Notes: generated by a model from the sequence alone, not told the origin. Numbered from the stretch's first letter, positions 1 through 11,915 are shown. The stretch is DNA of 64,000 nucleotides from Verrucomicrobiota bacterium (GCA_018970725.1 JAGWVU010000013.1:1-64000); one strand, 5' to 3'. Numbers and translations: made by a program.

Positions 1-63
1 ACTGATAGGATTTTCCTTTTCGAGCCCGCCCGCCCACGAACGGCCCATTCAAGCAGGTTGACT

Positions 64-85
64 GTCGCCTCACGGAGGAGGCGAC
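64..85 (-). terminator. Hairpin downstream of acsA, possible terminator
   Basis: A perfect 8-bp stem (positions 64-71 pairing with 78-85) with a 6-base loop lies about 70 bp beyond the stop codon of the minus-strand acetyl-CoA synthetase gene. No clear T-tract follows on the minus strand. It may therefore be a weak or Rho-assisted terminator, or only an mRNA 3' stem. Confidence 0.35.
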
Positions 86-154
86 TCCGGACCGTCGGCC
101 ATCATCCGCCACCGTCGCCGGGAGGGTGATTCGAAAAACCCGCGACACTGAGGC

Positions 155-2131
<1,977 letters not shown>

Positions 2132-2227
2132 GATTCGGTAAGAGGAAACGGAACGGCCTATATCTCGGAGAATCCAATCCGGATGGCCAGAAAAAAAGCC
2201 ACAAACCCGCAGTCCACGGTGCCGCCG

Positions 2228-2941
2228 TCAACGGGGGTTGGCCGAAAGCAGCGCCAGCCCGTCCGCCCCCAGTTCCACAAATGCACCCGGCTGCAACGCC
2301 GGCGCGACCAATTGACCGATGCGGACCCGCACGAGACGCTTTACCTTGTGGTCGAACTTCGCGCACATCAGGCGGATCTGACGCTTGAGGCCCTGCTGAA
2401 GCACGACCGAGGCCCAGCAGCCCCCAAGATTCTCAACCCGCTCGGCCCGGGCCACGCCCTCCATGGTGTGCACCCCCTCGAGAAACCTTGCGATGGTTTC
2501 CGGCTCGAGTGGCTTGTCCAAAAGCACGTGATATTCTTTCTCGATGCAATGGCTCGGATGGGTCAGCGTCTGCGCCAAAAAGCCATCCGACGTCAGGAGC
2601 AAGAGTCCCTCGCTCTCCTTGTCGAGGCGCCCGACGTAGTTGAGGTGCCGGTATTTCGGGGGAAGAATGTCGTAGATCGTCCTCCGATCGTGCGTGTCTC
2701 CCCTCGAGCAGAGGAATCCCTTCGGCTTGTAAAACAGGAGCGTAACCTCCAAGGTCCCGCGAACCCGTTTTCCATCGACCTTGACGGAATCCCCGGGCCC
2801 GACCCGAGTTCCCAATCCGGTTACAGTCCGACCATTCAAGGTCACCCGCCCCTCCTCGACGAGGGCCTCGACCTTCCGCCGGGAACCGAGACCGCAGGAG
2901 GCGAGGAATTTGTTGATGCGGATGCCGTCGGGCTCAGACAT
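2228..2941 (-). CDS. rRNA pseudouridine synthase, RsuA/RluB/E/F family
   Basis: A 237-residue cytoplasmic enzyme that isomerises a uridine in rRNA to pseudouridine. An N-terminal S4 RNA-binding domain (about residues 4-50, with INKFLASCGLGSRRK) precedes the catalytic domain. The catalytic motif GRLDKESEGLLLL near residue 100 contains the nucleophilic aspartate. KRQIRLM near the C-terminus is also typical of the family. The start is placed at ATG 2941, because the in-frame codon two positions upstream is only TTG. Motifs alone do not tell RsuA (16S) from RluB/E/F (23S). It lies 96 bp upstream of acsA on the same strand and may be co-transcribed. Confidence 0.93.
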   Translation of the reverse strand: MSEPDGIRINKFLASCGLGSRRKVEALVEEGRVTLNGRTVTGLGTRVGPGDSVKVDGKRVRGTLEVTLLFYKPKGFLCSRGDTHDRRTIYDILPPKYRHLNYVGRLDKESEGLLLLTSDGFLAQTLTHPSHCIEKEYHVLLDKPLEPETIARFLEGVHTMEGVARAERVENLGGCWASVVLQQGLKRQIRLMCAKFDHKVKRLVRVRIGQLVAPALQPGAFVELGADGLALLSANPR

Positions 2942-3061
2942 GATCAAAGGGGCCGGAGAGTCCGGCGTGGTGGCCCGGGAAGTGCAGCCGGGTCAAAGGT
3001 TGATTGGCCGAGGCAGGGGCGGTAAAAAGCCCGAAGCGGCGCGCCGGGGTTCGGCGGCGGA

Positions 3062-3217
3062 TCAACCCTCGTGCTTGGTCTTCGGAATCCCGATCGGGCT
3101 GGTGCCATCTTTCCACTGTCCCCGTTGCCGGAGCAGCTTGATGCGCTCAAAACGCTTGAGAACGTTCCGCTTCTTGCCGGACCCTGAAGCTCCCTTAAGG
3201 CTGTTGTGTTGCGACAT
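3062..3217 (-). CDS. Small basic protein of the Chlamydiae/Verrucomicrobia type
   Basis: A 51-residue, strongly basic protein that starts MSQHNSLKG and ends PIGIPKTKHEG. It matches my memory of the 'small basic protein' family conserved in Chlamydiae, Verrucomicrobia and related PVC phyla (TIGR04137), which has the same SLK start, a central run of Arg/Lys with KRFERI, and a PKTK ending. The function of that family is unknown. Its size and charge suggest a ribosome- or RNA-associated protein, which is inference. The gene is short but has an ATG, a clean stop and its own intergenic space between the pseudouridine synthase and the WD40 protein. It is a good phylum-level marker. Confidence 0.88.
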   Translation of the reverse strand: MSQHNSLKGASGSGKKRNVLKRFERIKLLRQRGQWKDGTSPIGIPKTKHEG

Positions 3218-3297
3218 GCTGAAATTCCCTGGCTATTGAGGGGACGGGACTCTATCGGTGCCCGGAGGAAATGCAACCGTAAATCGTTCGGGAAGGC

Positions 3298-6288
3298 TCA
3301 CTTCGAAGCCGGGACCGGAGATTTCGCGGCACCGGATTGGTCGAACCGGTAATACATCGACTCATACTTCTTCTTCAGGGCTTCGACCTTGCGTTGCTGC
3401 TCTTCGAGCGTCTTCTGGGTTTCCGTCTTCTCCTGAAGGAGCGATGCGACCGTGGTCTCCTTTTCCCGGGTCAACTTGGTCCGTTCCGCAATGACTTTCG
3501 GGGTCTCCTGAGCGGTCACGGTGGCCTTCTGCACTTCTTGGGCAGCGGACTGCACCTTGGTGAAGGTTTCGCTGATGGTCTTCTGGATTTCCGGCATTTG
3601 CCCGGTGATGGCCTTAAGACTCGTCGGATCGATCGGCTCCGCGCCCTCGGGCATCGGGCTGGACTCGCCCACCAACATGTCGTTCACCGTCCGCGCCGCG
3701 AACAACGCCAGACCGTTCTCGACCACGTCGTCTTTCGCGGCCTCGATGAACTGGCTTCCCTTCTCGATCGTGGCCTTGGCACTGACCAACGTCTGCTCCG
3801 CCTGGGCCAGCGCTTTCTTGGCCTGATCACGCTCCGCCAAGGCCAAGTTCGCCTTCTCATCCAGCGAAATCATCCGCTCACGGTAGTTTCCGAGCGTCTC
3901 GTTCTCCCCATGCAAAGTGAGGTTGACCTCGGCCGCCGCCCACTTGTCCACCTGGTATTGAGCGAAGCGGATATCGACCTTGGCCTTCTCCTGAGCGGAC
4001 CGGGCGGCCGATTCAGCTTGGGCCAGCTGGTTCAAACGGTCTCCGGCCGCCTTCGCCGCGGCTTCTTTTGCGACGACTCCCGCATCAGCGGCCGCCAAAG
4101 CCTTTTTCGCGGCATCGGCCACCCCGCGAGCCGCAGCCGCCGCGGTCTTGGCCGATGCCAACGTCGCCGTCGTCGCGGCAATGGACTTCTCGATCGCCGC
4201 GTTTTCTTTTGGCAAGTTCGCCACCACCAGATCAAGGGCCTTGGCTTCGATTTCCAACTGCGGAATCTGTGCCTTGGCATCGGCCACGGCCTTCTCCAGC
4301 GCCGCGACCTTGGCCCCGGCGTCCCGGCGCCCGGCCTCCGCCTTGGCCACCACCGCCCCTGCCGTTCCCAGCGCGGTCCTGGCCTGCTCCAACTGGTTTT
4401 TGAGATCCGCGTTATCCGGAAGTTGTTCCACCTGCATCTGGAGAAGTTTCACCTTCTGCTCCGCCTTCGCCCGCTCGGCGGCCGCGGCCTGCAGCTGCTG
4501 CTCGGTGGCGGCAAATCCCTGGCGCAGCGCGGCCGCTTCTCCGGTCTGGCGGGTGACCGCCGCCGAACGCTCGTTCATCAAACGGCGCTTTTCCGCCGCG
4601 GCAGCCGTCTTCTCGCCCAAGGCCTTTTGACCGGCCGCCAAAAGGTTCCGCCCCTCGGTGACCTTGGCCTCGCCTTGCTTCACGACAGCGTCGGCCTGAG
4701 CCGCTTTCTGCTCCGCTCCTTTGGCCACCGCATCTGCGTCCGCCCTAACTTTGCGGGCATCCGCTAAAACCTTGTTCGCATCGTCGACCGGCTTGCGCGC
4801 CGCGGCGACCGCCCCGGCCGCGTTCTTGATCGCCTCCTCCAGCGAGGGCAGCTGGGCGGTGAGCTTGGCAATGCTGTCCTTGGCCCGTTGCTGCTGCACC
4901 GCGATCGGGGGCGGATTGCTGATCAACTCACCCACCTTGGCCCCGTCCGCCACATTCCAGACCACAAGGGATCCATTCCAGTCGCCACTGATGACCCGCT
5001 TGCCATCCGACGTGAAGGTGACCGAGGTGACGATGTCGCTGAAGCCGCTGATCTCCCGCTGCAATGCCCCGTTGAGATCCCAGATTTTGACCCGGTTGTC
5101 ACGGCCACAGGTGACCAGCTTCGAGCCGTCCGGCGAGAAATCGATGTCCTGCGCCCCACCACCGTGGGCCGCCCATTTTTTCAGATTCGACCCCTTCTGC
5201 ATCTCCCAAGTCGATACCTGACCGTCCTCGCTGCAGGCGGCGAGGATATTGGAGTCCGGACGCCAACTGATGCCTGTCACCGCCAATTGATGCCCCTTCA
5301 ACTCATAGAACTCGATGCCACTGCCGGCTTCCCAAACATACAAGTCCCCGGTCCGGCCTCCGGAAGCCAGCAGCACCCCGTCCGGGCTGTATTCCAACTC
5401 CAGCAACCAGTCCGGGTGCTTCTTGATGGAATGCAATTGTTCGCCCGTCCGCGTGTCGTAAATCTTCAGGTTCCGTCCCGGACCGCCCAAGGCGACGCGG
5501 CCATGATCCGGGCTGATGTCCGCGGCCAACGCCGTATCGAACTCCTTGCCCACCTCAATGACGCGCTCCCCGGTTTTCACATCCCACGCCACCGCCTTCC
5601 CATATTTGCCGCCCCGGCCGCCACCCGCGACCAGAAGGGACCCGTTGGCGCTGAACGAAATGTCCTCGGGAAATCCCTCGGGGAAAGCGAGGATTCCGAC
5701 CAAGTCGAGGTGCTCGGATTCATAGAGCAAAACCTGTTTCTGGCCGGCGATCGCCACCAACGGCGCCCAAGGGCTGGCGGCGATCGAGGTGATGGCATTC
5801 CCGCGGGCCGTGACCACTTCGGGCTGAAGCAAAACGTGCTCCGGCATGGCCGGGTCTTTCGGACGTCCCGCACCCACCTCGACGGTGGCGGCCAACATCG
5901 GCCCGGTCGATTTCTTGGCCTTGCTGTCCTTGGTCTCGAGAAGCCCGCCCTCGACCCACTTCTTGAGAATGGCGATTTGGGCATCCGCGATCTTCGGTTT
6001 ATTCGGAGGCATCACCGGTTCCTCGGTGTGCGCGGTCAAGGTCACGATCCGGCTGCCATCCGGATTGCCCGACTTCACCACCGCGCCCCCGGATCCCCCG
6101 GTCATCGTCGCGCTGTAAGTCGTCAAATCCAAGCCCCCCTTCGCTTCGTCCGGGTTATGGCAGTTGAGGCAGGCGCTCTCCAGCACCGGCAACACGTGAT
6201 CCACAAAGGTGATCTTCTCCCCGTCCGCAGCGTGTGAAACCGCCAGAACCAAGGCAAAAGCGAAATTTCCGATGACGATGTTTTTCAT
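3298..6288 (-). CDS. Secreted cytochrome c / WD40 / coiled-coil protein
   Basis: A 996-residue exported protein in three parts. A signal peptide (about residues 1-21) precedes a planctomycete-type cytochrome c domain with one CxxCH haem motif (CLNCH at 40-44) and a MPPNKPK segment that could supply the distal ligand. Six or more WD40 repeats follow (about 170-460), with typical DISPD, FSPDG and KIWD blade ends. The last half (about 465-960) is an extremely Ala/Lys/Glu-rich coiled coil, followed by a short tail. The start is ATG 6288; the in-frame codon two upstream is TTG. Cytochrome-WD40 proteins are common in Planctomycetes and Verrucomicrobia, but their role is not established. The gene stands alone, so no partner can be named. 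The long coiled coil suggests a fibrous or cell-envelope scaffold (inference). Confidence 0.88.
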   Translation of the reverse strand: MKNIVIGNFAFALVLAVSHAADGEKITFVDHVLPVLESACLNCHNPDEAKGGLDLTTYSATMTGGSGGAVVKSGNPDGSRIVTLTAHTEEPVMPPNKPKIADAQIAILKKWVEGGLLETKDSKAKKSTGPMLAATVEVGAGRPKDPAMPEHVLLQPEVVTARGNAITSIAASPWAPLVAIAGQKQVLLYESEHLDLVGILAFPEGFPEDISFSANGSLLVAGGGRGGKYGKAVAWDVKTGERVIEVGKEFDTALAADISPDHGRVALGGPGRNLKIYDTRTGEQLHSIKKHPDWLLELEYSPDGVLLASGGRTGDLYVWEAGSGIEFYELKGHQLAVTGISWRPDSNILAACSEDGQVSTWEMQKGSNLKKWAAHGGGAQDIDFSPDGSKLVTCGRDNRVKIWDLNGALQREISGFSDIVTSVTFTSDGKRVISGDWNGSLVVWNVADGAKVGELISNPPPIAVQQQRAKDSIAKLTAQLPSLEEAIKNAAGAVAAARKPVDDANKVLADARKVRADADAVAKGAEQKAAQADAVVKQGEAKVTEGRNLLAAGQKALGEKTAAAAEKRRLMNERSAAVTRQTGEAAALRQGFAATEQQLQAAAAERAKAEQKVKLLQMQVEQLPDNADLKNQLEQARTALGTAGAVVAKAEAGRRDAGAKVAALEKAVADAKAQIPQLEIEAKALDLVVANLPKENAAIEKSIAATTATLASAKTAAAAARGVADAAKKALAAADAGVVAKEAAAKAAGDRLNQLAQAESAARSAQEKAKVDIRFAQYQVDKWAAAEVNLTLHGENETLGNYRERMISLDEKANLALAERDQAKKALAQAEQTLVSAKATIEKGSQFIEAAKDDVVENGLALFAARTVNDMLVGESSPMPEGAEPIDPTSLKAITGQMPEIQKTISETFTKVQSAAQEVQKATVTAQETPKVIAERTKLTREKETTVASLLQEKTETQKTLEEQQRKVEALKKKYESMYYRFDQSGAAKSPVPASK

Positions 6289-6486
6289 GGCCAATGATCG
6301 ATCTCCGAGATCCGGGAACCTTCTCCCGATACGTTTGCGAAAAACAACCGGGCATTTTCCTTTGAAATAGCCGGACGTTTTTTGTTCAAAACAGACGCCT
6401 CACAAGCACGCGACGCAACTCCGATCCTTTCTTCGAATTCGAGCAAACCCGAGCGGCATCGCAACGAAATGGAGGGGGCAGCCCTT

Positions 6487-7503
6487 TCAATTCCCGTCCA
6501 GCAGATTGCCCAGCCCCCCGAGAATCGAACCTTCCTCCATCGTCGCCCCCCCCCCGGTTCGTTGCGGGGCCGCTCGGAAAATGCGGTCCGCCAACCGCGA
6601 GAAAGGCAGGCTCTGCAGCCAGACGGTGCCGTGCCCTTGCAGGGTCGCGAGGAAAAGCCCTTCGCCCCCGAAAACCATCGACTTGAGATTGCCGGCCCGC
6701 TCGATGTCATAGTCCACTCCCGACTCGAACGCGACGATGCATCCGGTGTCGACCCGAAGCCGCTCCCCGCGCAACTCCCTGCGGATGACGGTGCCCCCGG
6801 CATGGAGGAACGCGAGTCCGTCCCCGGTGAGGCGCTGCAGGATGAATCCCTCCCCGCCGAATAATCCGGCTCCCAAGCGGCGCTGGAACGCGATGCTGAT
6901 CCGAGTGCCCTTGGCCGCGCAGAGGAAGGAATCCTTCTGGCAGATGATCTCGCCGCGGAGTTGCGCCATGTCCACCGGGACGATCTTGCCCGGGTAGGGA
7001 GCCGCGAAGGCGACCCGGCGCTTTGCGCTTCCCGTGTTGGTGAAGTGCGTCATGAAGATGGACTCTCCGGTGAGCATCCGCTTGCCCACGTTGAGCAATT
7101 TCCCCATCAACCCCTCCGAGGGACTGGACCCGTCTCCCATCCGGGTCTCGAACACGATCCCGTCCTCCATGTAGTTCATGGCCCCGGCCTCCGCGACGAC
7201 CGTTTCCGCCGGATCGAGCTCGACCTCGACGAGTTGCAAATCATCTCCGAAGATCTCGTAATCCACCTCGTGGCAATTCTTCCGGGAGGGGGTCGGAGCG
7301 GTGGGCCACTCCGGCAGGGGCGGCGGACCGCCCGCCGCGAAAATTTGCGGGCAGACTTCGCCCGCCGGGGCCCAGCCCGCCATTCCTTGCCGCCAGACAA
7401 AGGTCTGCCGGGAGATGACCCCGCTCGCGGCCAGTTGCTGCAACTGTTCTTCGGAGGCCGTCTCCACATTCGCTCCCGTCCCGGTGTAGTGCCACTCGTG
7501 CAT
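6487..7503 (-). CDS. GYF_2 domain fused to AIM24/TIGR00266 domain
   Basis: A 338-residue protein. The N-terminal 50 residues form a GYF_2-type domain (EWHYTG start, [17 protein letters not shown]). The rest is the AIM24/TIGR00266 beta-rich domain: [22 protein letters not shown] near 105-125, [25 protein letters not shown], and a final part resembling the trypsin-like or mitochondrial biogenesis AIM24 fold. The function is unknown in bacteria. There is no signal peptide, so it is probably cytosolic. GYF_2 often sits on membrane or adaptor proteins as a protein-binding module. It starts at ATG 7503, and the intergenic region up to 7587 is shared with a divergent gene. Confidence 0.88.
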   Translation of the reverse strand: MHEWHYTGTGANVETASEEQLQQLAASGVISRQTFVWRQGMAGWAPAGEVCPQIFAAGGPPPLPEWPTAPTPSRKNCHEVDYEIFGDDLQLVEVELDPAETVVAEAGAMNYMEDGIVFETRMGDGSSPSEGLMGKLLNVGKRMLTGESIFMTHFTNTGSAKRRVAFAAPYPGKIVPVDMAQLRGEIICQKDSFLCAAKGTRISIAFQRRLGAGLFGGEGFILQRLTGDGLAFLHAGGTVIRRELRGERLRVDTGCIVAFESGVDYDIERAGNLKSMVFGGEGLFLATLQGHGTVWLQSLPFSRLADRIFRAAPQRTGGGATMEEGSILGGLGNLLDGN

Positions 7504-7586
7504 CGCGCGACTATTTCCGCGCCCGCCGCCCCGGTCAACCTTCCGGACCTGCTTTCCTCTTGCGTCCCGCTCCCGCCCGAAGTGAA

Positions 7587-9386
7587 ATGATCCAGCCCTG
7601 CCGCCTCTCCTCCCCCATGACTCCCGCGCTCCGCCCGCTGCCCCTCCTCGCCCTCCTCTTCGCGTTCACCCCCTGTCCTGCCGAAACCCCGCCGACCGGG
7701 GCCCGGAAGGTTTGGCAACCCGTGCTGGATGCCGCGGCGGTGCCCCATCCCAACCCCGTGACCTCCCTCAACCCGTTCGTCGCCTACACCCATCTGGGCA
7801 CGGATTTCGGGTTTCACGGACCGGCGGAACGGAATCTGGTCTGGTACGGCGGACGCATCTCGGTCGATCTCACAGGGATCGACGCTTGGGCCGGCATGTG
7901 GCATTCCCTGGCCGGACTGGCCGCTTCCGCCGGAGAATCGCTCGACTTCACCGCTCCCTACCCCGCCCCGGTCCGCGCGTCCGCCCAGCCGAGAATCACC
8001 TCGATCGACCTCGAAGCCAAGGGCGCCGGAACCCTGAAACTGGAAATCAAGGACGCCGCCCAGACCCTGCTGTGGCAACATGCCTTCACGCTGCACCCGC
8101 CCGACACCGACCCACCCGCCGTCGCGGTGAACCCCGGGGCGCTGCGCCGCGCCAAGTTCCTCCTCTGGACCGCCGAACCAGGAGCGAGGATTTCCCTCGC
8201 CAAGGTGGCTCTGGGACTCGAGCCCGGTGTCGCCGACATCGAGACCTTCGCCCTCAGGGCCTCTTTCGCCAAGCTGGCCCGGTGTTACTCCCAAGGCACC
8301 GGTTTGCTCCGGGACCGGGCGCACGTCCCGCACGGCGCCTTCGACAACGTCCCCGCCTCCGGCCTCTTCGCCCTCGCCACCGCCGCCGTAAGCACGCCGG
8401 AGATCGCCCTGGTCCAACCGGAGGACGCGCGCCGCATCCTCAACGAGGTGGCCCGCGCTTTGGAAAACATCCGGAAAGCCGGCGGACTCCTCCCCCATTT
8501 CGTCCGGGAAAGCGATGGCCGGCATGTGATCCACCCCGGCACTGAATACAGCACGATCGATACCGCGATCGCTTACCAATCCCTCCTCCTGGCGGCGGAA
8601 ATCCTCGGGGACGCCCCCCTCCGCTCCCGGATCCTCGAATCCATCCGGGCGATCGACTTCCACCCGCTCACGCTCGAGGACGGCACGATCAGCCACGGCC
8701 TGCGCGCGGATGGCACCACGGTGATTCCCTATTCCTGGCGCGATTGGGGCGGGGAAAGCGCTCTCGTCATCCTCCTCCGCGGCATGGCCGAGGCTTCGCC
8801 CCCCACTCCCGTCATGGCCCGCACCGGCCGCCCCTGGCAAGGCACCGGATTCATCGCGGAAATCCAGAGCCTGTTTCATCCGGACTTCGATTCCCCGAGA
8901 CCGGACGCCGTCAGCGGGATCGATTGGTTGCGAGCCCGGCGGAACCATCTGCAGGAACAGAAAGGCTACTGGCCGCGACATCTGCCGGACTCCCCGGCCG
9001 CCCGGCTGGCCCTTTACGGACTCTCCGCCAGCGAATCGGTCTCCGGCACCAGTTACCTCGTGAACGGGGTTGATTTGTCCAATCAGGACAGTCTGCAACC
9101 CCACTACATGCTCATGGCCGGGGCCATCGATCCCGATCCCGCCTCGGTCCGCACCAGCCTCCAGCACCTCGCGGATCAAGGCTGGCTGCCCCCCTGGGGC
9201 CTCGTGGAAACATTCACCGCCGACGGCCGCCACTACTTGCCCATGATCGGCGCCCTCAACGCGGGATTCGAGGCCCTCGGGGCCTACCATTTTCTGACCG
9301 GCTCCAAAAGGCTGCCCAATGCCATCCATCAGGCGAGCCGCTCCCTCCCCGAAGTCCGGACCGCGATGCGGGCTTTCTACCCCTGA
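7587..9386 (+). CDS. Predicted secreted protein, alpha-barrel (glucoamylase-like) fold suspected
   Basis: About 599 residues from ATG 7587. A second ATG at 7617 gives a cleaner signal peptide ([17 protein letters not shown]) and is an equal alternative. After the leader comes a beta-rich region (about 40-210), then a mainly helical region whose segments, such as [40 protein letters not shown]-like stretches and [16 protein letters not shown], resemble the repeating helices of (alpha/alpha)6 glycoside-hydrolase barrels. I cannot assign a family or name catalytic acids, so the enzymatic role is a guess. The gene ends 14 bp before the convergent recN. Export seems likely; function is unknown. 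Confidence 0.7.
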   Translation: MIQPCRLSSPMTPALRPLPLLALLFAFTPCPAETPPTGARKVWQPVLDAAAVPHPNPVTSLNPFVAYTHLGTDFGFHGPAERNLVWYGGRISVDLTGIDAWAGMWHSLAGLAASAGESLDFTAPYPAPVRASAQPRITSIDLEAKGAGTLKLEIKDAAQTLLWQHAFTLHPPDTDPPAVAVNPGALRRAKFLLWTAEPGARISLAKVALGLEPGVADIETFALRASFAKLARCYSQGTGLLRDRAHVPHGAFDNVPASGLFALATAAVSTPEIALVQPEDARRILNEVARALENIRKAGGLLPHFVRESDGRHVIHPGTEYSTIDTAIAYQSLLLAAEILGDAPLRSRILESIRAIDFHPLTLEDGTISHGLRADGTTVIPYSWRDWGGESALVILLRGMAEASPPTPVMARTGRPWQGTGFIAEIQSLFHPDFDSPRPDAVSGIDWLRARRNHLQEQKGYWPRHLPDSPAARLALYGLSASESVSGTSYLVNGVDLSNQDSLQPHYMLMAGAIDPDPASVRTSLQHLADQGWLPPWGLVETFTADGRHYLPMIGALNAGFEALGAYHFLTGSKRLPNAIHQASRSLPEVRTAMRAFYP

Positions 9387-9400
9387 GCCTTTTGTCGGCT

Positions 9401-11059
9401 TCAGCCGCCGGCCAGCATCGCCTCCGCCAAACCACGCGCTTTCTCCCCACCACCACCCAGCATCCTCGTCACTTCGGCCACCCGGCGCTCCCCCCTGACT
9501 TCGACCAACGAAGAACGCGTTTTCCCGTCCTCGACCGTTTTCCGAACCACGTAATGGTGATGCGCCAGCGAAGCAACCTGGGGCATGTGGGTGATCGCCA
9601 CCACCTGATGCTTCTCTCCCAGGGCCGCCATCTTGCGGCCCACCGCATGCGCGATCTCCCCGCCCACGTTAGCGTCGATCTCGTCGAAGACCATCAGCGG
9701 AATGCTGTCCTCATCCGCCAACGCGTTTTTCACCGCCAACATCACCCGGGACATCTCCCCGCTCGAGGCAATCACCCGCAACGGTTTGAACGGTTGCCCG
9801 GGGTTCGGCGCGAATTGGAAGTCGATCTGCTCCATCCCCGATGGCCCGGGCCCTTCCAAATACCGGAGCGCAATCTCAAACTTCGATTGCCGGAACCCGA
9901 GATCCTCCAGATGCCCGGACACTTCCCCCGCCAACTCGGGAGCCGCTTGCAGCCGGGCCGCACTTAGCACGCGCCCCCTCTCCCGAAGCTCCTGAAGCCG
10001 CTCCGCCGCCGTCTGTTCCAGACGGTGCAGCTCTTCCCCACGCCCCTCGATCGCGTTCAACTTCCGCTCCGCACGTTCCCCAAACGCGATCACGCTCTCC
10101 ACCGATCCCCCGTATTTGCGCTTCAACGTCTCGATCAGGTCAATCCTCGCCTCCAATCGCACCACTTCCGCCGGATTGATTTCCAACGAGCCGACATACC
10201 GCCGCAACCCGCGCTCTAGCTCCTCCAACTCCACCTGGGCGGTCTCGAATCCCGTCACCAAACCGCTGGTAGCCTCGTCGAAACGCTCCAACTCACGGAT
10301 CGACCGGTGCATCTCGCGCAACTGCCCCAACACGGCCATCGGCCCTTGGGAGAGCCGGCGCGAAACCTCGCCCGCGGCATCGATCAACTTCTGGCTGTTC
10401 GACGCCACCGCGTATTGCATCTCCAACTCGGGCTCCTCGTTCGGCTTGAGGTCCGCCTTCCGGATCTCCTCGACTTGAAAACGAAGCAGCCCCAACTCCT
10501 GCTCCGTCGCCCGTTCCGCATCGCGCAACGCCTCGAAATTCTGCGCCGCCTCACGCCACTCCTGATAGGCGGCCCGATAGGCCTTCACCATCCCGTCCGT
10601 CCCCGCGTAGGCATCCAGCATCGTCAACTGCCGCTCCTGGGACATCAGCGATTGGTGATCATGCGGCCCATGGAGGTCGACCAAAACCTCCCCCAGCTCC
10701 TTCAAGACCTGCAGCGTGGCCGGTGCGCAGTTGATGAACTGCTTGTTCTTGCCCGTGATGCTGAACACCCGCTTGAGCACGATGCCGTCGTCCTCGCAAG
10801 GCTCCAATCCCGACCGAATCAGGATCTCGTTCACCTCGTCCCGGTTCGGCAACTCAAAGACCGCCTCCACCGTGCAATGGGTCTCCCCGGCCCGGACCAG
10901 CTCCCGCTCCGCCCGGTCCCCGAGAATCAATTTCAGCGCCCCCACGATCATCGACTTGCCCGCGCCGGTCTCCCCGGTGACTGTGACCAGTCTCGGACCA
11001 AGTTCCCAAGTGAGGTCATCGACCAAAGCGAGATTCTTGATTTTCAGGACGGCGAGCAT
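9401..11059 (-). CDS. recN: DNA repair protein RecN
   Basis: A 552-residue SMC-like ATPase for double-strand-break repair, at the usual family length. It begins MLAVLKIKNLALVDDL at ATG 11059; the open frame continues far upstream but without family similarity. Walker A is GETGAGKS near residue 30. Long coiled-coil arms occupy about 150-370, and the Walker B/D-loop VFDEIDANVGGEIAHAVG near 460 is followed by the H-loop region QVVAITHMPQVASLA. RecN acts with RecA in the cytoplasm. It is convergent with the secreted protein on its left and divergent from the metallo-hydrolase on its right, with a 48-bp gap. No LexA box was recognised there. Confidence 0.96.
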   Translation of the reverse strand: MLAVLKIKNLALVDDLTWELGPRLVTVTGETGAGKSMIVGALKLILGDRAERELVRAGETHCTVEAVFELPNRDEVNEILIRSGLEPCEDDGIVLKRVFSITGKNKQFINCAPATLQVLKELGEVLVDLHGPHDHQSLMSQERQLTMLDAYAGTDGMVKAYRAAYQEWREAAQNFEALRDAERATEQELGLLRFQVEEIRKADLKPNEEPELEMQYAVASNSQKLIDAAGEVSRRLSQGPMAVLGQLREMHRSIRELERFDEATSGLVTGFETAQVELEELERGLRRYVGSLEINPAEVVRLEARIDLIETLKRKYGGSVESVIAFGERAERKLNAIEGRGEELHRLEQTAAERLQELRERGRVLSAARLQAAPELAGEVSGHLEDLGFRQSKFEIALRYLEGPGPSGMEQIDFQFAPNPGQPFKPLRVIASSGEMSRVMLAVKNALADEDSIPLMVFDEIDANVGGEIAHAVGRKMAALGEKHQVVAITHMPQVASLAHHHYVVRKTVEDGKTRSSLVEVRGERRVAEVTRMLGGGGEKARGLAEAMLAGG

Positions 11060-11107
11060 TGAGTCGGGGAACAGGTTAGAGTATGGACGCTCCCCAGCTT
11101 TTTTCAA

Positions 11108-11902
11108 ATGCCCAGCTCTTCCTCCCTTTCGATTACCTTCCTCGGCACCGGCACTTCCCTGGGCATTCCCGTGGTCGGCTGCTCGTGCGCCGTCTGCACG
11201 TCCGGTGATCCCCGCAACAAACGCTCCCGCTCCTCCATCCACGTTCAATCCCCGGAAACCTCGTTCGTGATCGATACCGGACCGGATTTCCGCTCGCAAT
11301 GTCTCCGGGAAAACATCCGCAAGGTGGAGGCCGCGCTCTTCACCCATCCTCACACCGACCATATTATGGGATTCGACGACCTCCGCCCGTTCTGCTTCGG
11401 GGAACACGCCACCATGCCGATCTACGGGAGCCCGGAATGCCTCACCCAACTCCAACAGGTCTTCGGTTTCGCTTTCGACCCCGCCAGATGGAATCCCGTC
11501 TACCTCAAAGCCGTGGCGCGACCCGTCACCGGTCCCTTCGAGATCGCGGATGTCCGCCTCACCCCTCTCGAAGTCACCCATGGCACGGTCAGGACCACCG
11601 GCTATCTCATGGCCAACAACCAGCGCCCCCTCGCCGCTTACCTCCCGGATTGCAAACATATCCCCGGTGAAACTCTCGATCTCATGAAGGGCGTCGATAC
11701 CCTCATCATCGACTGCCTCCGCCTCCAACCCCACTGGACCCACATGAATCTGGAGGAAGCTTTGGCTGTGCGGGACGCCGTGCATCCCCGTCAAACCTGG
11801 CTGACCCATCTCTCCGACCGACTCGACCACGCCACCCTGCAAGCCGGGCTGGCAGAGGACGTGCAGGTCGCTTACGATGGCTTGAAATTGCTCCTCGCGT
11901 AA
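11108..11902 (+). CDS. MBL-fold metallo-hydrolase, PhnP-like
   Basis: A 264-residue metallo-beta-lactamase-fold hydrolase. LGTGTSLGIPVVGC at the N-terminus leads into a cysteine cluster (GCSCAVC, about residues 20-26) like the extra zinc site of PhnP. The metal-binding motif HPHTDHIMGFDDLR lies near 79-92. A further histidine (VTHGTV) and an aspartate (LPDCKHIPGE) follow. PhnP cleaves cyclic ribose phosphates in phosphonate breakdown. Many homologues outside phn operons have unknown substrates, and no phn gene is nearby, so only the fold and metal-dependent phosphodiesterase chemistry are inferred. It lies 13 bp upstream of the TIGR03790 gene, which suggests one transcript. Confidence 0.9.
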   Translation: MPSSSSLSITFLGTGTSLGIPVVGCSCAVCTSGDPRNKRSRSSIHVQSPETSFVIDTGPDFRSQCLRENIRKVEAALFTHPHTDHIMGFDDLRPFCFGEHATMPIYGSPECLTQLQQVFGFAFDPARWNPVYLKAVARPVTGPFEIADVRLTPLEVTHGTVRTTGYLMANNQRPLAAYLPDCKHIPGETLDLMKGVDTLIIDCLRLQPHWTHMNLEEALAVRDAVHPRQTWLTHLSDRLDHATLQAGLAEDVQVAYDGLKLLLA

Positions 11903-11915
11903 GCCCCGGCCCACC

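Noticed and set aside
3337-4767. 476-residue frame opposite the coiled-coil part of the cytochrome/WD40 protein
   Set aside because: It mirrors the Ala/Lys-rich coiled coil and has no domain or start context.
3600-4900. Possible tandem DNA repeat
   Set aside because: The periodicity comes from Ala/Lys/Glu-rich coiled-coil codons and is not an exact DNA repeat.
7176-9329. 717-residue minus frame over the secreted barrel protein and the GYF_2-AIM24 gene
   Set aside because: It covers two real genes in antisense or another frame and is Gly/Glu/Arg-rich without motifs.
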